A stretch of DNA of 64,000 nt, from assembly GCF_025421775.1 (NCBI RefSeq), contig NZ_JAOEFX010000001.1:656619-720618 (forward strand). Direction: 5' to 3'. Positions 52,133 through 61,320 of this stretch are shown one piece after another; position 1 is the stretch's first letter, and each line of letters begins with the position of its first letter. Position numbers and translations under genes: made by a program. The stretch is from Paenarthrobacter aurescens. Lineage in GTDB: Bacteria; Actinomycetota; Actinomycetes; Actinomycetales; Micrococcaceae. Below the pieces are notes generated by a model, which saw only the letters and a program-made list of their open reading frames with translations, ran no database searches and was not told where the DNA came from.

Positions 52133-53005
52133 TTACAGCACTGCCTCCTGCGCCTCAGCCGAAGCTTCGACCGCCTCAAGACGGCTCCGTCCCCGATCAC
52201 CCAGGCTGTCAGTGACAGCGGCGATGATGGCTTCCGTCAGGGCTGTTGCGGGCACGAGGGAGTCGAAGGGTGAGGGCGCTTCGACCCGGCACGTGACGAC
52301 AATGTCGGCCGATTTTGCCACAGGCGAGAGCCAGTTGTCGGTCATCAGCGCAATGGTCGCACCTTTGGCCCGCATGGCCGCGACGAACTGCGCCGTAACC
52401 TCGTCATAACGCCGGTAATCATAAGCAATCAACAAAGTTGACGGCCCGGCATCAGTCACGGCGGCCAGTCGAGGCAACTCATCCCTTGGAATCAGTTGAA
52501 TCCGCGGACGGATCAACTGAAGGTGGCTGGCCAGGTAATCAGCCAGAAGGCGGCTGAAGCGACCGCCGACAATTCTAACTTCCCTCGATTCGTCAGAGAG
52601 GAAACGAACCAAGCGGTCGAATTCCCACCGCGAAAGTTCACTGAAAGTCGACTCGATACTGGAATGGAAGACGTCCCTGGCGCGGTCAAGAACACTCTCA
52701 TCGGTGGGAGGCTCCTTGACGTCATACTGCTTCAACGGCGAGCCCATCCCCTCGTTGATCTCATGGACCAACGCCTTTTGCAGGTCGGGGAATCCCGAAT
52801 AGCCCAACCGCGTAGCGAACCGCAGCACAGTTGGAGGACTGACTCCGGCATCGCCCGCCAGCTGGGCCACCGTAGAGAGCCCAGCAGCCGGATAGGAGGC
52901 CAGCAGCGCCCTAGCGACCTTCCGCTCTCCCTTACTCAGTGAGTCCATGGAGTTGGCAATCGTCCGCTTGAGGTTTCGTTCGGAGTGAAGCTCTTCGACC
53001 TGCAT
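52133..53005 (-). CDS. RpiR/MurR family transcriptional regulator
   Basis: A 290-residue regulator. The N-terminal HTH_6 domain (residues 15-90) has VAQLAGDAGVSPPTVLRFAT and RLGYSGFPDLQKAL. The C-terminal SIS-like ligand domain (from about 125) has VRIVGGRFSRLLADYLASHL and ATIALMTDNWLSPVAKSADI. SIS domains usually bind phosphosugars; in this cluster a nitrogen compound or its derivative is more likely. It is flanked by amine-breakdown operons, and one operator copy (53037-53052) lies before its own start, so it should autoregulate. Confidence 0.9.
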   Translation of the reverse strand: MQVEELHSERNLKRTIANSMDSLSKGERKVARALLASYPAAGLSTVAQLAGDAGVSPPTVLRFATRLGYSGFPDLQKALVHEINEGMGSPLKQYDVKEPPTDESVLDRARDVFHSSIESTFSELSRWEFDRLVRFLSDESREVRIVGGRFSRLLADYLASHLQLIRPRIQLIPRDELPRLAAVTDAGPSTLLIAYDYRRYDEVTAQFVAAMRAKGATIALMTDNWLSPVAKSADIVVTCRVEAPSPFDSLVPATALTEAIIAAVTDSLGDRGRSRLEAVEASAEAQEAVL

Positions 53006-53036
53006 GCCATGATCCTATCGCCGCATAGTACATTTC

Positions 53037-53052
53037 TGAACTATCTATTACA
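53037..53052. promoter_or_regulatory. RpiR-type operator candidate, site C (autoregulation)
   Basis: On the minus strand TGTAATAGATAGTTCA agrees with the site-A core at 13 of 16 positions. A wider inverted repeat TTTCTG/CAGAAA overlaps it. It lies about 32 bases before the rpiR start. Confidence 0.55.
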
Positions 53053-53209
53053 GAAACGTGTTCAAAGCTTCCTGTTACGGCTCCTTGGGCAATTGCAATC
53101 GCCGTCCGGTCGGAACACGGCAACCAGAAGCGCAGCCAGGGTCGCAGGGTGGGACCGGCACAACCGCGCACCGGTGCCTAACCGTGCCAGCAGGAAGAAG
53201 GCCTGCACG

Positions 53210-54550
53210 CTAGTTATCCTCTCCAGCATCGACGCCGCAGAAATTCATTGCTGCAAGTGCGTACGTCTTCGCCGCGGTGACCAACTGGTGCAACGGCACG
53301 GACTCGTTTTCCGCGTGCGCCTTGCTGGCCACCCCTGGTCCGTAGATGATGCCCGGCGAACCCTGCTGTTGCAGCCAGGTCACGTCGCAGACACCGAAGA
53401 AGCCACTCTGAACAGGTGCCGCATCTGTCCCTCCACCCATGGCCTCCTGATGGGCGTTCATGAACGTGGGAAGCAGTGCATGACCGGGGTCAAGAGTGTA
53501 AGGCGGCCACTCCAGCTTCCATTCGATGGTCGCAGGATGTTCACGCAGCCACGGATCCCCGGCACAGGCCCGGTTCACGGTTCTGGTGATCTCCTCCATC
53601 ACTTCTTCATTGCTCCGCCCCGGATGGTGCAGTGCGCAATACTGGATGCTGGCCGTATCAGCCAGGAAGAACGGCACATCAATGCCTTGCGGATTGGCCT
53701 TCATGACGCCCGGGAGCAAGTTGAAATGCCCCGGAGTGAAGAGGGGGTGACGGTCACGGTAAGCCCACTCGTCCTCGAGGTTCCGCAGAGCCTGGTAGAT
53801 GACCCACAGCTTGTCGACGGCGTTCACGCCCAGGCTTTGTCCGTCCAAGACCGGATGGAGGGCATGACCCCTGAGTCCGGCGTGGGCGGTCTTGCCCTCA
53901 ATGGAAACTGAGAACCACAGCAGACCTGGTGCCGTAGGTGAAATGGTGGGCGGCCCGTCGTGCAGGTTCGTCGGTTCGCACACAACGGTCGCGTCGGCCT
54001 TGTACCCGGCTTCCATGACGGCGGTGGTTCCAGCAAGGTGGTCTCCGACTTCTTCACCGACGACCGAATGCAGGATCAGGTCCCCGCGGAGCCGGATTCC
54101 GGCATCGGCTAAAGCCTTGACCGCATAGGCATGGGCAATTAGGCCGCTTTTCATGTCGGTGGCCCCGCGGCCGATGACCTCCTCGTCGGTGAGTTGACCC
54201 TCGAAAGGCTGCACCGACCAACGGCCGGAGGCTTCAGCCGGCACCACATCGACATGTCCATTGAAGGCCAACGACCGGCCTCCTCCTGATCCAGGAATCC
54301 GGCCGCAGGCGTTCGCCCTGCCCTTTTCCGTTTCGACCATCTCGACGCTGGCGCCGGCGCTGCGGTAAAGATCGGCCATGAAGTCACTCATGTCCCCTTC
54401 GCCGCCGACAAGCTTCTGGTAGTCCTGCCCGGGGTACTTGGGATTGATGCTCCTGATGCGGATGGCGTCGGTGAGTGAAGCGGCCATGGACGGCGCTGCA
54501 TCATCCAGGGCACGCAACACCTGGGCCCGCTGGTCTGCTGGGGTGTTCAT
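53210..54550 (-). CDS. M20 family metallopeptidase / deacylase
   Basis: A 446-residue dizinc hydrolase of the ArgE/DapE type. Zinc ligands are visible in SLAFNGHVDVVPA (His and Asp), GRGATDMKSGL (bridging Asp), SVVGEEVGDH (Glu) and the final His near SKAHAENESVPLH. The start at 54550 has AGAGGAAAA upstream; the longer frame has an atypical Arg-rich N-terminus. It is last in a four-gene leftward operon and probably hydrolyses an N-acyl or gamma-glutamyl amide from the same pathway. Confidence 0.88.
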   Translation of the reverse strand: MNTPADQRAQVLRALDDAAPSMAASLTDAIRIRSINPKYPGQDYQKLVGGEGDMSDFMADLYRSAGASVEMVETEKGRANACGRIPGSGGGRSLAFNGHVDVVPAEASGRWSVQPFEGQLTDEEVIGRGATDMKSGLIAHAYAVKALADAGIRLRGDLILHSVVGEEVGDHLAGTTAVMEAGYKADATVVCEPTNLHDGPPTISPTAPGLLWFSVSIEGKTAHAGLRGHALHPVLDGQSLGVNAVDKLWVIYQALRNLEDEWAYRDRHPLFTPGHFNLLPGVMKANPQGIDVPFFLADTASIQYCALHHPGRSNEEVMEEITRTVNRACAGDPWLREHPATIEWKLEWPPYTLDPGHALLPTFMNAHQEAMGGGTDAAPVQSGFFGVCDVTWLQQQGSPGIIYGPGVASKAHAENESVPLHQLVTAAKTYALAAMNFCGVDAGEDN

Positions 54551-54581
54551 TTTTCCTCTGTCCGTTGTTCTTCGCTCTCGA

Positions 54582-55904
54582 TTAGTACTTCCACAAGTGC
54601 AGGTCGATCTTGTCGTCCTTGTCCAGATCACCGAACTTCCCAAGTTCCTGGGCATGGACGGCGACGAACGCATCGATCAGATCCGAGCCCAGGGCACCCC
54701 TGATGACCGTGTTGGCCCGGAGGAACTCCAAGCCGAGTTGCTGGGAGGAGGGCAGCTGCTCGATGCCCTTTTCCAAGCGGTCCTGGACCGGCACCAGGGA
54801 GGGGTCAATGGAGACCGGGGGTTTCAGCGCAGCCTGCGTTGCCACACCATGCTGGGTCAAGGCCAGCACGGTAGCGACCACGAGGTAGGGGTTGGCTGTA
54901 GGGTCAACGATTTTGACTTCGCAGTTGGCTGAGCTGTCCCCGTACCCCGCTGTTCCCTTAATGAACCGGAGGGCCGCCTCGCGGTTTTCCAAACCCCAAC
55001 AGGACCAGGCACCTGACCACATGCCCGGGGCCAGTCGGTCAAAGCTCAACACACTCGGCGCCAGAAGCGCCGTAACGCTGGGAAGGTTTTCCTGCAGTCC
55101 GGCAATCATCTGCGCCCCGGCTAGGCCCATATTGTAGGGCAGCTCACCGTTGCTGAAGACGTTGCCTTCGCTGGTGGACGCGGAGAAGTGCAGGTGTGCG
55201 CCGTTACCGATGCCGTTGGAGACCGTGATGGGCGAGAAGGAGACGAGGAGGTCATGGCGCTGAGCGACGCGGCGTGCGATCAGTCTCACCAGCACGGAGG
55301 TGTCGGCTGCCCGAACCGGCGAGGAAGGTGCAACGGACAGTTCGACTTGGCCTTTGCCGTATTCGGGGTGGACCTGCTCCACTTCAACGCCTGCGTTCTG
55401 AAGGTCGTGCAGGAGGTCCAACAGGAACGCTTCCAGTTCCAGGAAGGCAGCCAATCCGTATCCTGGGCCGCCGTGGCCCAGCCGGAGTCCTTCAGCATCT
55501 TTCCGGAAAACGGTGAATTCGTACTCAAAGGCCATCAGGTATTCGAAGCCGTTGCGTCTGGCATCTTCGTCCAGTCGGCGTGCGGCCGAACGCTGGCAGG
55601 TGGGCATCGGTGAGAGGTCCTGGTCCAGTTGGTCCGCCGGAGCCCAGCTTAGGTTTGCTCCCAGCGGGACGGCTGCCTCCAGGTCAGGGACGAGGCGCAT
55701 ATCACCAACGGGTGAGGAGTCGTTGATCACGGCAATGGAATCGTCCACGCAGATCGTGGCGAAGGCCGGCGAGAGTCCTATGCCCTTCTTTGCCACGGAG
55801 CCGATTCTCTTGGCCGGCAGCAGCTTGACGCGCGATACGCCCGCGTTGTCCACGATGGTGGTGAGGAGATCCGTGGAGGGGATGCTGGAGTCGTGGTGGT
55901 TCAT
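54582..55904 (-). CDS. Glutamine-synthetase-like gamma-glutamyl ligase
   Basis: A 440-residue GS-fold ligase. Motifs FEYEFTVFRKDAEG (metal Glu), YGKGQVELSVAPSSP, and NGAHLHFSAS (the catalytic His loop) are present. The ATP-binding end, with RFIKGTAGYGDSSANCEVKI, is also visible. It is shorter than housekeeping GlnA and sits among amine-catabolic genes, as gamma-glutamylpolyamine or gamma-glutamylethanolamine synthetases do. It overlaps the upstream hydrolase by four bases. With the amidohydrolase two genes earlier it mirrors the FluG fusion of fungi. Confidence 0.87.
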   Translation of the reverse strand: MNHHDSSIPSTDLLTTIVDNAGVSRVKLLPAKRIGSVAKKGIGLSPAFATICVDDSIAVINDSSPVGDMRLVPDLEAAVPLGANLSWAPADQLDQDLSPMPTCQRSAARRLDEDARRNGFEYLMAFEYEFTVFRKDAEGLRLGHGGPGYGLAAFLELEAFLLDLLHDLQNAGVEVEQVHPEYGKGQVELSVAPSSPVRAADTSVLVRLIARRVAQRHDLLVSFSPITVSNGIGNGAHLHFSASTSEGNVFSNGELPYNMGLAGAQMIAGLQENLPSVTALLAPSVLSFDRLAPGMWSGAWSCWGLENREAALRFIKGTAGYGDSSANCEVKIVDPTANPYLVVATVLALTQHGVATQAALKPPVSIDPSLVPVQDRLEKGIEQLPSSQQLGLEFLRANTVIRGALGSDLIDAFVAVHAQELGKFGDLDKDDKIDLHLWKY

Positions 55905-57118
55905 GATGGCTCGCTGTTCATGCTGAGGAAGTCATCGACTTCCGTTGGAATGGTGAGGTGTTGCTGGGCCGAAAGGAATCCTGCGAGAAGTGCTTCGGCG
56001 ACGTGGCCGACGGCGTTGTCGGTAGGGAGGAATTTGGCGTGGTGAAGGCCCGGTTCCGCCGAAGCTCCCGTTCCCACACCCACGAAAATCATGGCCGAGG
56101 GGACAACTTCGCAGTAGTAAGCGAAATCATCTGCGCCGCAGGAACGCAGTTCGGTTTCCAGGTCGTATCCGAGTTCGGTCAGCATGTGCCGGGCGCCATG
56201 GATCAGGTCCCGGTCATTTTCGAGGACGGGTTCACCGTCGGAGATGGCCACTTGTGAAGAGCATCTGTAGCCGGCGCTGACGCCTTGGGTAATGTCTGTC
56301 AGCTGAGTCAGGATCTGTCGCCGTTGTTTGCTGGAAAAGGAACGCACCGTGCCGCGAAGGCTGACCTCGTCAGGGATGACGTTGGCCGACGATCCTCCGT
56401 GGATTGACCCGATGCTGACCACCGCCGGTGTCATGGGGTCCGCGGTGCGCGAAACGATCTGCTGAAGCGCGCTGACCACTGCCGCGGCCGCCACGACAGG
56501 GTCGTTGACCAGATGAGGGTAGGCGGCGTGGCCACCATGGCCGGTGATACGGATCTCGAATTCATCGGCCGAAGCGTTGACGGGGCCCTCTGCAGCTGAG
56601 ATGTCGCCCGATGCCAGCCGAGGTTGGGTGTGTGCACCGATGACCGCACCGATGTTGGCTTCAGCCCATTCCGGTGCTGCCAGAAGATCAACCGCCCCAC
56701 AGGGGTAGACCTCTTCCCGCGGCTGCAGGAGCGCCACGACGGGAAGGTCAGGGGCGGTCTCGCGGAGGGTAAGGATTGCCGCGTAGAGGGCTGCCATGTG
56801 CACGTCGTGCCCACAGGCGTGCATTGCCCCATTCGTTGATGCCCAACTGACATCGGTTTCCTCAGTGATCGGCAGAGCATCGAGTTCGGCGCGAAGGGCA
56901 ACCGCAGGTCCTTCCTGCGGACCGAACCGAAGGATCCGGCCGTCCTTGATGGAGGGTGCAGAGGGCATCCCCAGAAGCGCAGCCAGCTGCTCTGCCGTGC
57001 CGGCTTCGGTTCCGCCCAGCTGCGGGTTGGCGTGCAGGTCTTTCCGGAGCTCAACGGCGGCCGGCAGGTGGCGCTGCAGCTGGCTTCGAAGCTCGTGGAT
57101 TGTTGGTACGTATGTCAC
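55901..57118 (-). CDS. M20 family amidohydrolase (hippurate / IAA-amino-acid hydrolase type)
   Basis: A 405-residue amidohydrolase. The family's metal motifs are present: GAMHACGHDVHMAAL (Cys-Gly-His-Asp-x-His), LLQPREEVYPCGA (the Glu pair, with R-E-E for the usual P-A-E-E) and, near the end, GLHHAKFLPTD in place of the usual LHxxxF. It overlaps both neighbours by four bases. Such enzymes remove acyl groups from amino acids, so it could release the amine or amino acid that the ligase then handles. Confidence 0.88.
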   Translation of the reverse strand: MTYVPTIHELRSQLQRHLPAAVELRKDLHANPQLGGTEAGTAEQLAALLGMPSAPSIKDGRILRFGPQEGPAVALRAELDALPITEETDVSWASTNGAMHACGHDVHMAALYAAILTLRETAPDLPVVALLQPREEVYPCGAVDLLAAPEWAEANIGAVIGAHTQPRLASGDISAAEGPVNASADEFEIRITGHGGHAAYPHLVNDPVVAAAAVVSALQQIVSRTADPMTPAVVSIGSIHGGSSANVIPDEVSLRGTVRSFSSKQRRQILTQLTDITQGVSAGYRCSSQVAISDGEPVLENDRDLIHGARHMLTELGYDLETELRSCGADDFAYYCEVVPSAMIFVGVGTGASAEPGLHHAKFLPTDNAVGHVAEALLAGFLSAQQHLTIPTEVDDFLSMNSEPS

Positions 57119-58251
57119 AGGGAATACACCCGTTCTGCGTTGCCGTGTGCAATCGCGTTGATGTAGCGTTCGGCGTCAGAGTGGCTGAGAACTCCTTCAG
57201 AGACCCATTCGCCGAAGATTCGTCCGATGGCCCGACGCCAGAGTCCGACGTTGCAGAGGTACAGTTCCGAGAGCCCGTATGCATCGCTGGAGAACAGGAT
57301 CTTGCCGAAGGGAGCCAGCTCCAGGGATTCCCTGACCAGAGCATCGGAGGCAAATCCCGTGAATGCCATGGCGGCACCGGTGTCCAGATAGACATGCGGG
57401 TACACCTGAGCCAGGAAAGCGGCTTCCCGCTGGAAGGGGTAGCAGTGCAGCAGCATGATGTCCGATCCGCTGGTTCTTGTCCGGCGGATGAATTCAGTCA
57501 TCCGGGTCGGGTCACATCTGTATAGGTTAATGTCCGAGTCACCGTAGCCGACGTGGAACTGCAGGGGGCGACGACGATCCACTGCCTCCCAAATAAGGTG
57601 ACGCATCAGTACCGGGTCGGCCAGCCTGCCCTTCCAGGTGCCGACATCACGCTGGGCAAGCAAGCCCTCGACGGCGGCGGCAACCTCGGCTTGCCCGGGC
57701 CTGTCGGGGTCAAAATCCAGACCGTACCGGTAGGCGATGATGGACTTGAAACCCCGCCCCGTCGCGGCGGCCTCGTCCAACGCTCCGGCCAGTTTGAGGT
57801 TGAAATCCTCCGCTGACTCGGCGGTGTTGATAATCGATTCGGCGATGACTTCAAGCCGGGCTATCGTCTGGCACGGCTTGCCGCTGGTCTGTTCAAGTTC
57901 CGCCACAGTGAGCATTGATGGATGCGAAGCCCCTGTCTCAATGAGGAACTTGTCGATTCCGGTTGCCTGCAGCAGCCGCTCATTAACTTGCTGAGCCCCG
58001 AGCCGGTCCCTGACCGCGACATACTCGGCGGCCGAGGAGTTCGGTGCCAACCCCAGCAGCGGAGAGCAGAACGACCGCACAGCAATGCCCACGGGGGAAT
58101 CAAAATTGCTCGTCCCAGCCGGCGGCGGCCAGTCCGATTCGGTCAGCAACGACTCCAGCTCGTCGTGGTCAAGATCCCCGCCCATCACGCTGTGACAGTG
58201 GTGGTCAACCAAGGAAACTTTGGTCGCCAATTCCAGTTCGTACGTCACCAC
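57115..58251 (-). CDS. Amidohydrolase-2 family protein (FluG N-terminal-like)
   Basis: A 378-residue TIM-barrel hydrolase and first gene of the leftward operon. The metal motif is VDHHCHSVMGG (residues 15-25), the second His lies in LQFHVGYGDSD, another in LLHCYPFQREAAFL, and the Asp in ILFSSDAYGLSELY. The order of domains here (amidohydrolase, then GS-like ligase two genes on) matches the single fungal protein FluG. An operator copy lies 14-29 bases before the ATG. Confidence 0.87.
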   Translation of the reverse strand: MVTYELELATKVSLVDHHCHSVMGGDLDHDELESLLTESDWPPPAGTSNFDSPVGIAVRSFCSPLLGLAPNSSAAEYVAVRDRLGAQQVNERLLQATGIDKFLIETGASHPSMLTVAELEQTSGKPCQTIARLEVIAESIINTAESAEDFNLKLAGALDEAAATGRGFKSIIAYRYGLDFDPDRPGQAEVAAAVEGLLAQRDVGTWKGRLADPVLMRHLIWEAVDRRRPLQFHVGYGDSDINLYRCDPTRMTEFIRRTRTSGSDIMLLHCYPFQREAAFLAQVYPHVYLDTGAAMAFTGFASDALVRESLELAPFGKILFSSDAYGLSELYLCNVGLWRRAIGRIFGEWVSEGVLSHSDAERYINAIAHGNAERVYSL

Positions 58252-58264
58252 ACAGTCCTCACAT

Positions 58265-58280
58265 TGAAATTTTTATTACA
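58265..58280. promoter_or_regulatory. RpiR-type operator candidate, site D
   Basis: On the minus strand TGTAATAAAAATTTCA agrees with the site-A core at 14 of 16 positions. It lies just before the amidohydrolase operon start (58251), so bound regulator would block transcription or its start. Confidence 0.6.
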
Positions 58281-58484
58281 CATTTGATCAGTAAAGCTAC
58301 TTGCGAAACCACTTCACCGCAAGAGGTTGAGGGTTGAAAGCACTTGACTACAGCGGCAGCCGTGACTCATCAGCCCTCGGTTTGGCAATGAATCTGCGCC
58401 GCCCCTGCAGTCAACTTTCGCACCAGTTTGCACCATCGACCCCAATGAATGATTTGTTACATTCTGCCTATTGACCCATGGCTA

Positions 58485-58500
58485 TGTAATGAACTTTACT
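58485..58500. promoter_or_regulatory. RpiR-type operator candidate, site E
   Basis: TGTAATGAACTTTACT, a weaker match (about 11 of 16), lies 36 bases before the start of the divergent transporter operon. TTGTTACATTC at about 58454 may be another half-site pair. Confidence 0.4.
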
Positions 58501-58535
58501 TGCTGTATTGCAGATCACAACTACCGGAGTAAATC

Positions 58536-59801
58536 ATGTCCCCAACACTGAACCGCCGGCACCGCCGGCTGGCCGCTGCCCTCGCAGTAGCCGCTCTGGC
58601 CGTTACCTCCCTGAGCGCATGCGGAGGAAGCTCCAGCGCAGGAGAGAACGACCCCATCACCCTGGGCCTGCTGGCCCCATTGACCGGCAGCGCTGCCGCA
58701 GATGGCAAGCTCATGGAACAAGGCGCCCAGCTGGCGATCGAAACGCTCAACGCCAATGGCGGCGTCAACGGACGTCAGATCAAGCTGCAAACCTCCGATG
58801 TCCGGGACCTCAAATCAGATGCAGTCTCTGCAGCAGTTGCCAAGCTGACGTCCGATACAAGCGTCGCCGCCGTCCTCACTGGCTACGCCAGCACGACGAA
58901 CTTTGAGATCGACCAATTGGCCGAAGCCGGAATCCCGTACATTTTGGGCGGCGGCAGCACCCAGACCGAGGAAATCATCCGCAAAGCACCCGACCGCTAC
59001 TCGGGCATCTGGTCCATCGCGCCCAGCTACGCGGGCTACGGAACCGACCTGCCCGAACAGTTGGATGAATGGAACTCCGATGGGACCTTCCCACTGCGGA
59101 ACCGCAAGGCCTACATCATCTCCAGCGACAACCCTTACTCCAACGGAATCGCCGGCGGCCTGCAAAAGAGCCTCACCGAGAAAGGCTGGACTGTCTCCGG
59201 CCCCGATGTTGTTCCCTTCGGTGAAGTGAACGACTGGACGACGCAACTGACCAAAATCCGCCAGGTCGACCCGTCGTTGGTCATCAACCTTGACTACCTG
59301 ACCGCCAACGCCGCGAAGTTCCTGACCCAATTCCGTCAGAATCCGAGCAACTCCCTGGTGGTGTCCCAGTACGCGCCCAGCGTTCCCGAATTCATCGAAC
59401 TGACCGGAGAAAACGCCAACGGCGTCCTTTACAACCTCCCCTTTGCACCCCTGCAGACTTTGCCTGAAACCAAGGAGCTCGAGAAGAAGTTCAAGGACAA
59501 ATACGACACGGGCCTGAGCCTGTACAACGTCGCTTTGTACGAACAGGTCATGCTCTGGGCAAAGGCAGCAGAGAAAGTCGGAGACGCCTCCAAGCGCGAA
59601 GAGGTAGGTGCCGCTATCGGAACCCTGGATGAGAAGACCGTGCTGGGCAGGGTTCACTTCGATCCTGACTCCCACCTGGCAGTTGCCGGCACCGACGGTG
59701 TGCCGATGACCTACTACCAGATCCAGTCCGGTCAGCGTGTCACCATCGCCCCCAACGAATACGCCGACACCAGCCTGCAGAAGCCGTCATGGATCCGTTA
59801 G
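58536..59801 (+). CDS. Branched-chain-amino-acid-type ABC transporter substrate-binding lipoprotein
   Basis: A 421-residue extracellular binding protein. The lipoprotein signal ends in LSAC (residues about 26-29), and the mature part starts CGGSSSAGENDP. Two type-I periplasmic-binding lobes follow: DPITLGLLAPLTGSAAADGK, then VAAVLTGYASTTNFEIDQLA. The family also binds amides, urea and aromatic acids, so the cargo need not be an amino acid. It is first in a five-gene rightward operon divergent from the amine operon. Confidence 0.9.
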   Translation: MSPTLNRRHRRLAAALAVAALAVTSLSACGGSSSAGENDPITLGLLAPLTGSAAADGKLMEQGAQLAIETLNANGGVNGRQIKLQTSDVRDLKSDAVSAAVAKLTSDTSVAAVLTGYASTTNFEIDQLAEAGIPYILGGGSTQTEEIIRKAPDRYSGIWSIAPSYAGYGTDLPEQLDEWNSDGTFPLRNRKAYIISSDNPYSNGIAGGLQKSLTEKGWTVSGPDVVPFGEVNDWTTQLTKIRQVDPSLVINLDYLTANAAKFLTQFRQNPSNSLVVSQYAPSVPEFIELTGENANGVLYNLPFAPLQTLPETKELEKKFKDKYDTGLSLYNVALYEQVMLWAKAAEKVGDASKREEVGAAIGTLDEKTVLGRVHFDPDSHLAVAGTDGVPMTYYQIQSGQRVTIAPNEYADTSLQKPSWIR

Positions 59802-60541
59802 TCTCCTCGGCCTCCACTCCGGCGCTGCTAAGCATCTCCAACGCCAGCAAAATCTTCGGCGGTTTCCGCGCCGTTGATAACGTCTCACTACGAGTGGACG
59901 AAGGTGAAGTCCTAGGCATCGCCGGCCCCAACGGGGCTGGCAAAAGTACCCTGTTCAATCTTGTCTCCGGCGTTCCGTTCGGTCCCGATGGCGGCTCCAT
60001 CCACTTTGACAACCAACGGATCGACAGGCTTCCCGCACACGCCATCGGCAGACTGGGCCTGCGCAGAACCTTCCAGGCCGAACAACTCTTTGCCACCCTG
60101 TCCGTCAGGGATAACGTGCTCGTCTCCGCCAAATACCTTGGCAGCGGATCCAGGTCCGGGGCAGATACCGACGAAGCCTTGGAGAGGGTGGGCCTAACCG
60201 GTCACTCACAGGCGCTGGCCAGCGACATCCCTCTGTTGGCCAAGAAGAAGCTCATGATTGCCAGCGCGCTCGTAGCCAAACCCCGGTTGCTGATGCTCGA
60301 CGAACCAGCCGGAGGTCTGAACACAGATGACCAGGCCGAACTCGTCAGCCTACTGCGTGAACTTCAAGGACAGGGCCTTACCTTGATCATCATCGAGCAC
60401 GTGCTCAGCGTACTGCGCCAGCTCGCGCACCGGATGATCATCCTCTCCTCCGGACGGCTCCTTGCAGAAGGTGCCCCGGATGAGGTTCTAGCCAACCCTC
60501 TGGTTTTGGAGGCGTATCTCGGAAAGGCACCAGCAGCATGA
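59789..60541 (+). CDS. livG: Liv-type ABC transporter ATPase (LivG)
   Basis: A 250-residue ATPase with Walker A GPNGAGKST (about 48), the Q-loop near FQAEQLFATL, signature SDIPLLAKKKLMIASAL (degenerate: the usual LSGGQ reads LLAKK) and Walker B LLMLDEPAGGLN. The LivG class shows in EHVLSVLRQLAHRMIILSSG. Its ATG overlaps the end of the binding-protein gene by 13 bases. Confidence 0.9.
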   Translation: MDPLVSSASTPALLSISNASKIFGGFRAVDNVSLRVDEGEVLGIAGPNGAGKSTLFNLVSGVPFGPDGGSIHFDNQRIDRLPAHAIGRLGLRRTFQAEQLFATLSVRDNVLVSAKYLGSGSRSGADTDEALERVGLTGHSQALASDIPLLAKKKLMIASALVAKPRLLMLDEPAGGLNTDDQAELVSLLRELQGQGLTLIIIEHVLSVLRQLAHRMIILSSGRLLAEGAPDEVLANPLVLEAYLGKAPAA

Positions 60542-61320
60542 CCAGCCAGCACAGCAACGCCGGTTCCTGCCTTCTGGACGTATCATCCCTGCGGGCAGGG
60601 TACGGCCGGATGCAGGTAGTCGAAGACCTGTCCCTTCACCTGGCCACAGGCGAATCGTTGGCGCTTCTTGGCCCCAACGGGCACGGAAAGACCACTGCGC
60701 TGCGCGCCCTGACCGGGCTCGGACGCATCACCAGCGGCACAGTCCTCTTCGATGGAGAAGACCTCACAGGGAAACCCGCTTATGACATCGTGCGTAAAGG
60801 CTTGATGCATATCCCCCAGGCCAGTCAGCTCTTTCCACGTTTGAGCGTCGAGGAGAATCTGCTGCTTGCCGGCCGCTTGCCTGGCGCCAAGGAAAGCCGC
60901 CACGAGACTCTGGAGATGGTCCAACAACTGTTCCCCAAACTGGCCCAGCGTCGGGACCAGCTCATCGGTACACTCTCAGGCGGTGAACGCCAAATGGTGG
61001 CAATTGGCATGGGCCTGATGTCCAAGCCCAAACTGCTGATCCTGGACGAACCCACCCTGGGGCTGGCACCGAAAGTGCGATACGAAATCCTCGAGACCCT
61101 CCACGCCGTACGTGAAACCGGGCTCTCGCTCATCGTGGCGGACGGTGACATCGACTTCCTCTTTGACCTCACCGACCGCTGGCAACTTGTCGAAATGGGC
61201 AAAGTCGTGGCCTCCGGTTCAACGGCCAACCGCCCCTCAGACGAAGAAATGATGAACATGTTTATTGGTGGACACGCCACTCCGGCGCCCAATCCGCAAG
61301 GAGGTCTCCGACATGGTTGA
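60538..61320 (+). CDS. livF: Liv-type ABC transporter ATPase (LivF)
   Basis: A 260-residue ATPase. Walker A is GPNGHGKTT (about 43), the signature is TLSGGERQMVAIGMGLM and Walker B is LLILDEPTLGLAP. The signature motif is intact, unlike its LivG partner, so this half-site should do most of the ATP hydrolysis. It overlaps livG by four bases; its tail overlaps the livH start by eight. Confidence 0.92.
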   Translation: MTSQHSNAGSCLLDVSSLRAGYGRMQVVEDLSLHLATGESLALLGPNGHGKTTALRALTGLGRITSGTVLFDGEDLTGKPAYDIVRKGLMHIPQASQLFPRLSVEENLLLAGRLPGAKESRHETLEMVQQLFPKLAQRRDQLIGTLSGGERQMVAIGMGLMSKPKLLILDEPTLGLAPKVRYEILETLHAVRETGLSLIVADGDIDFLFDLTDRWQLVEMGKVVASGSTANRPSDEEMMNMFIGGHATPAPNPQGGLRHG

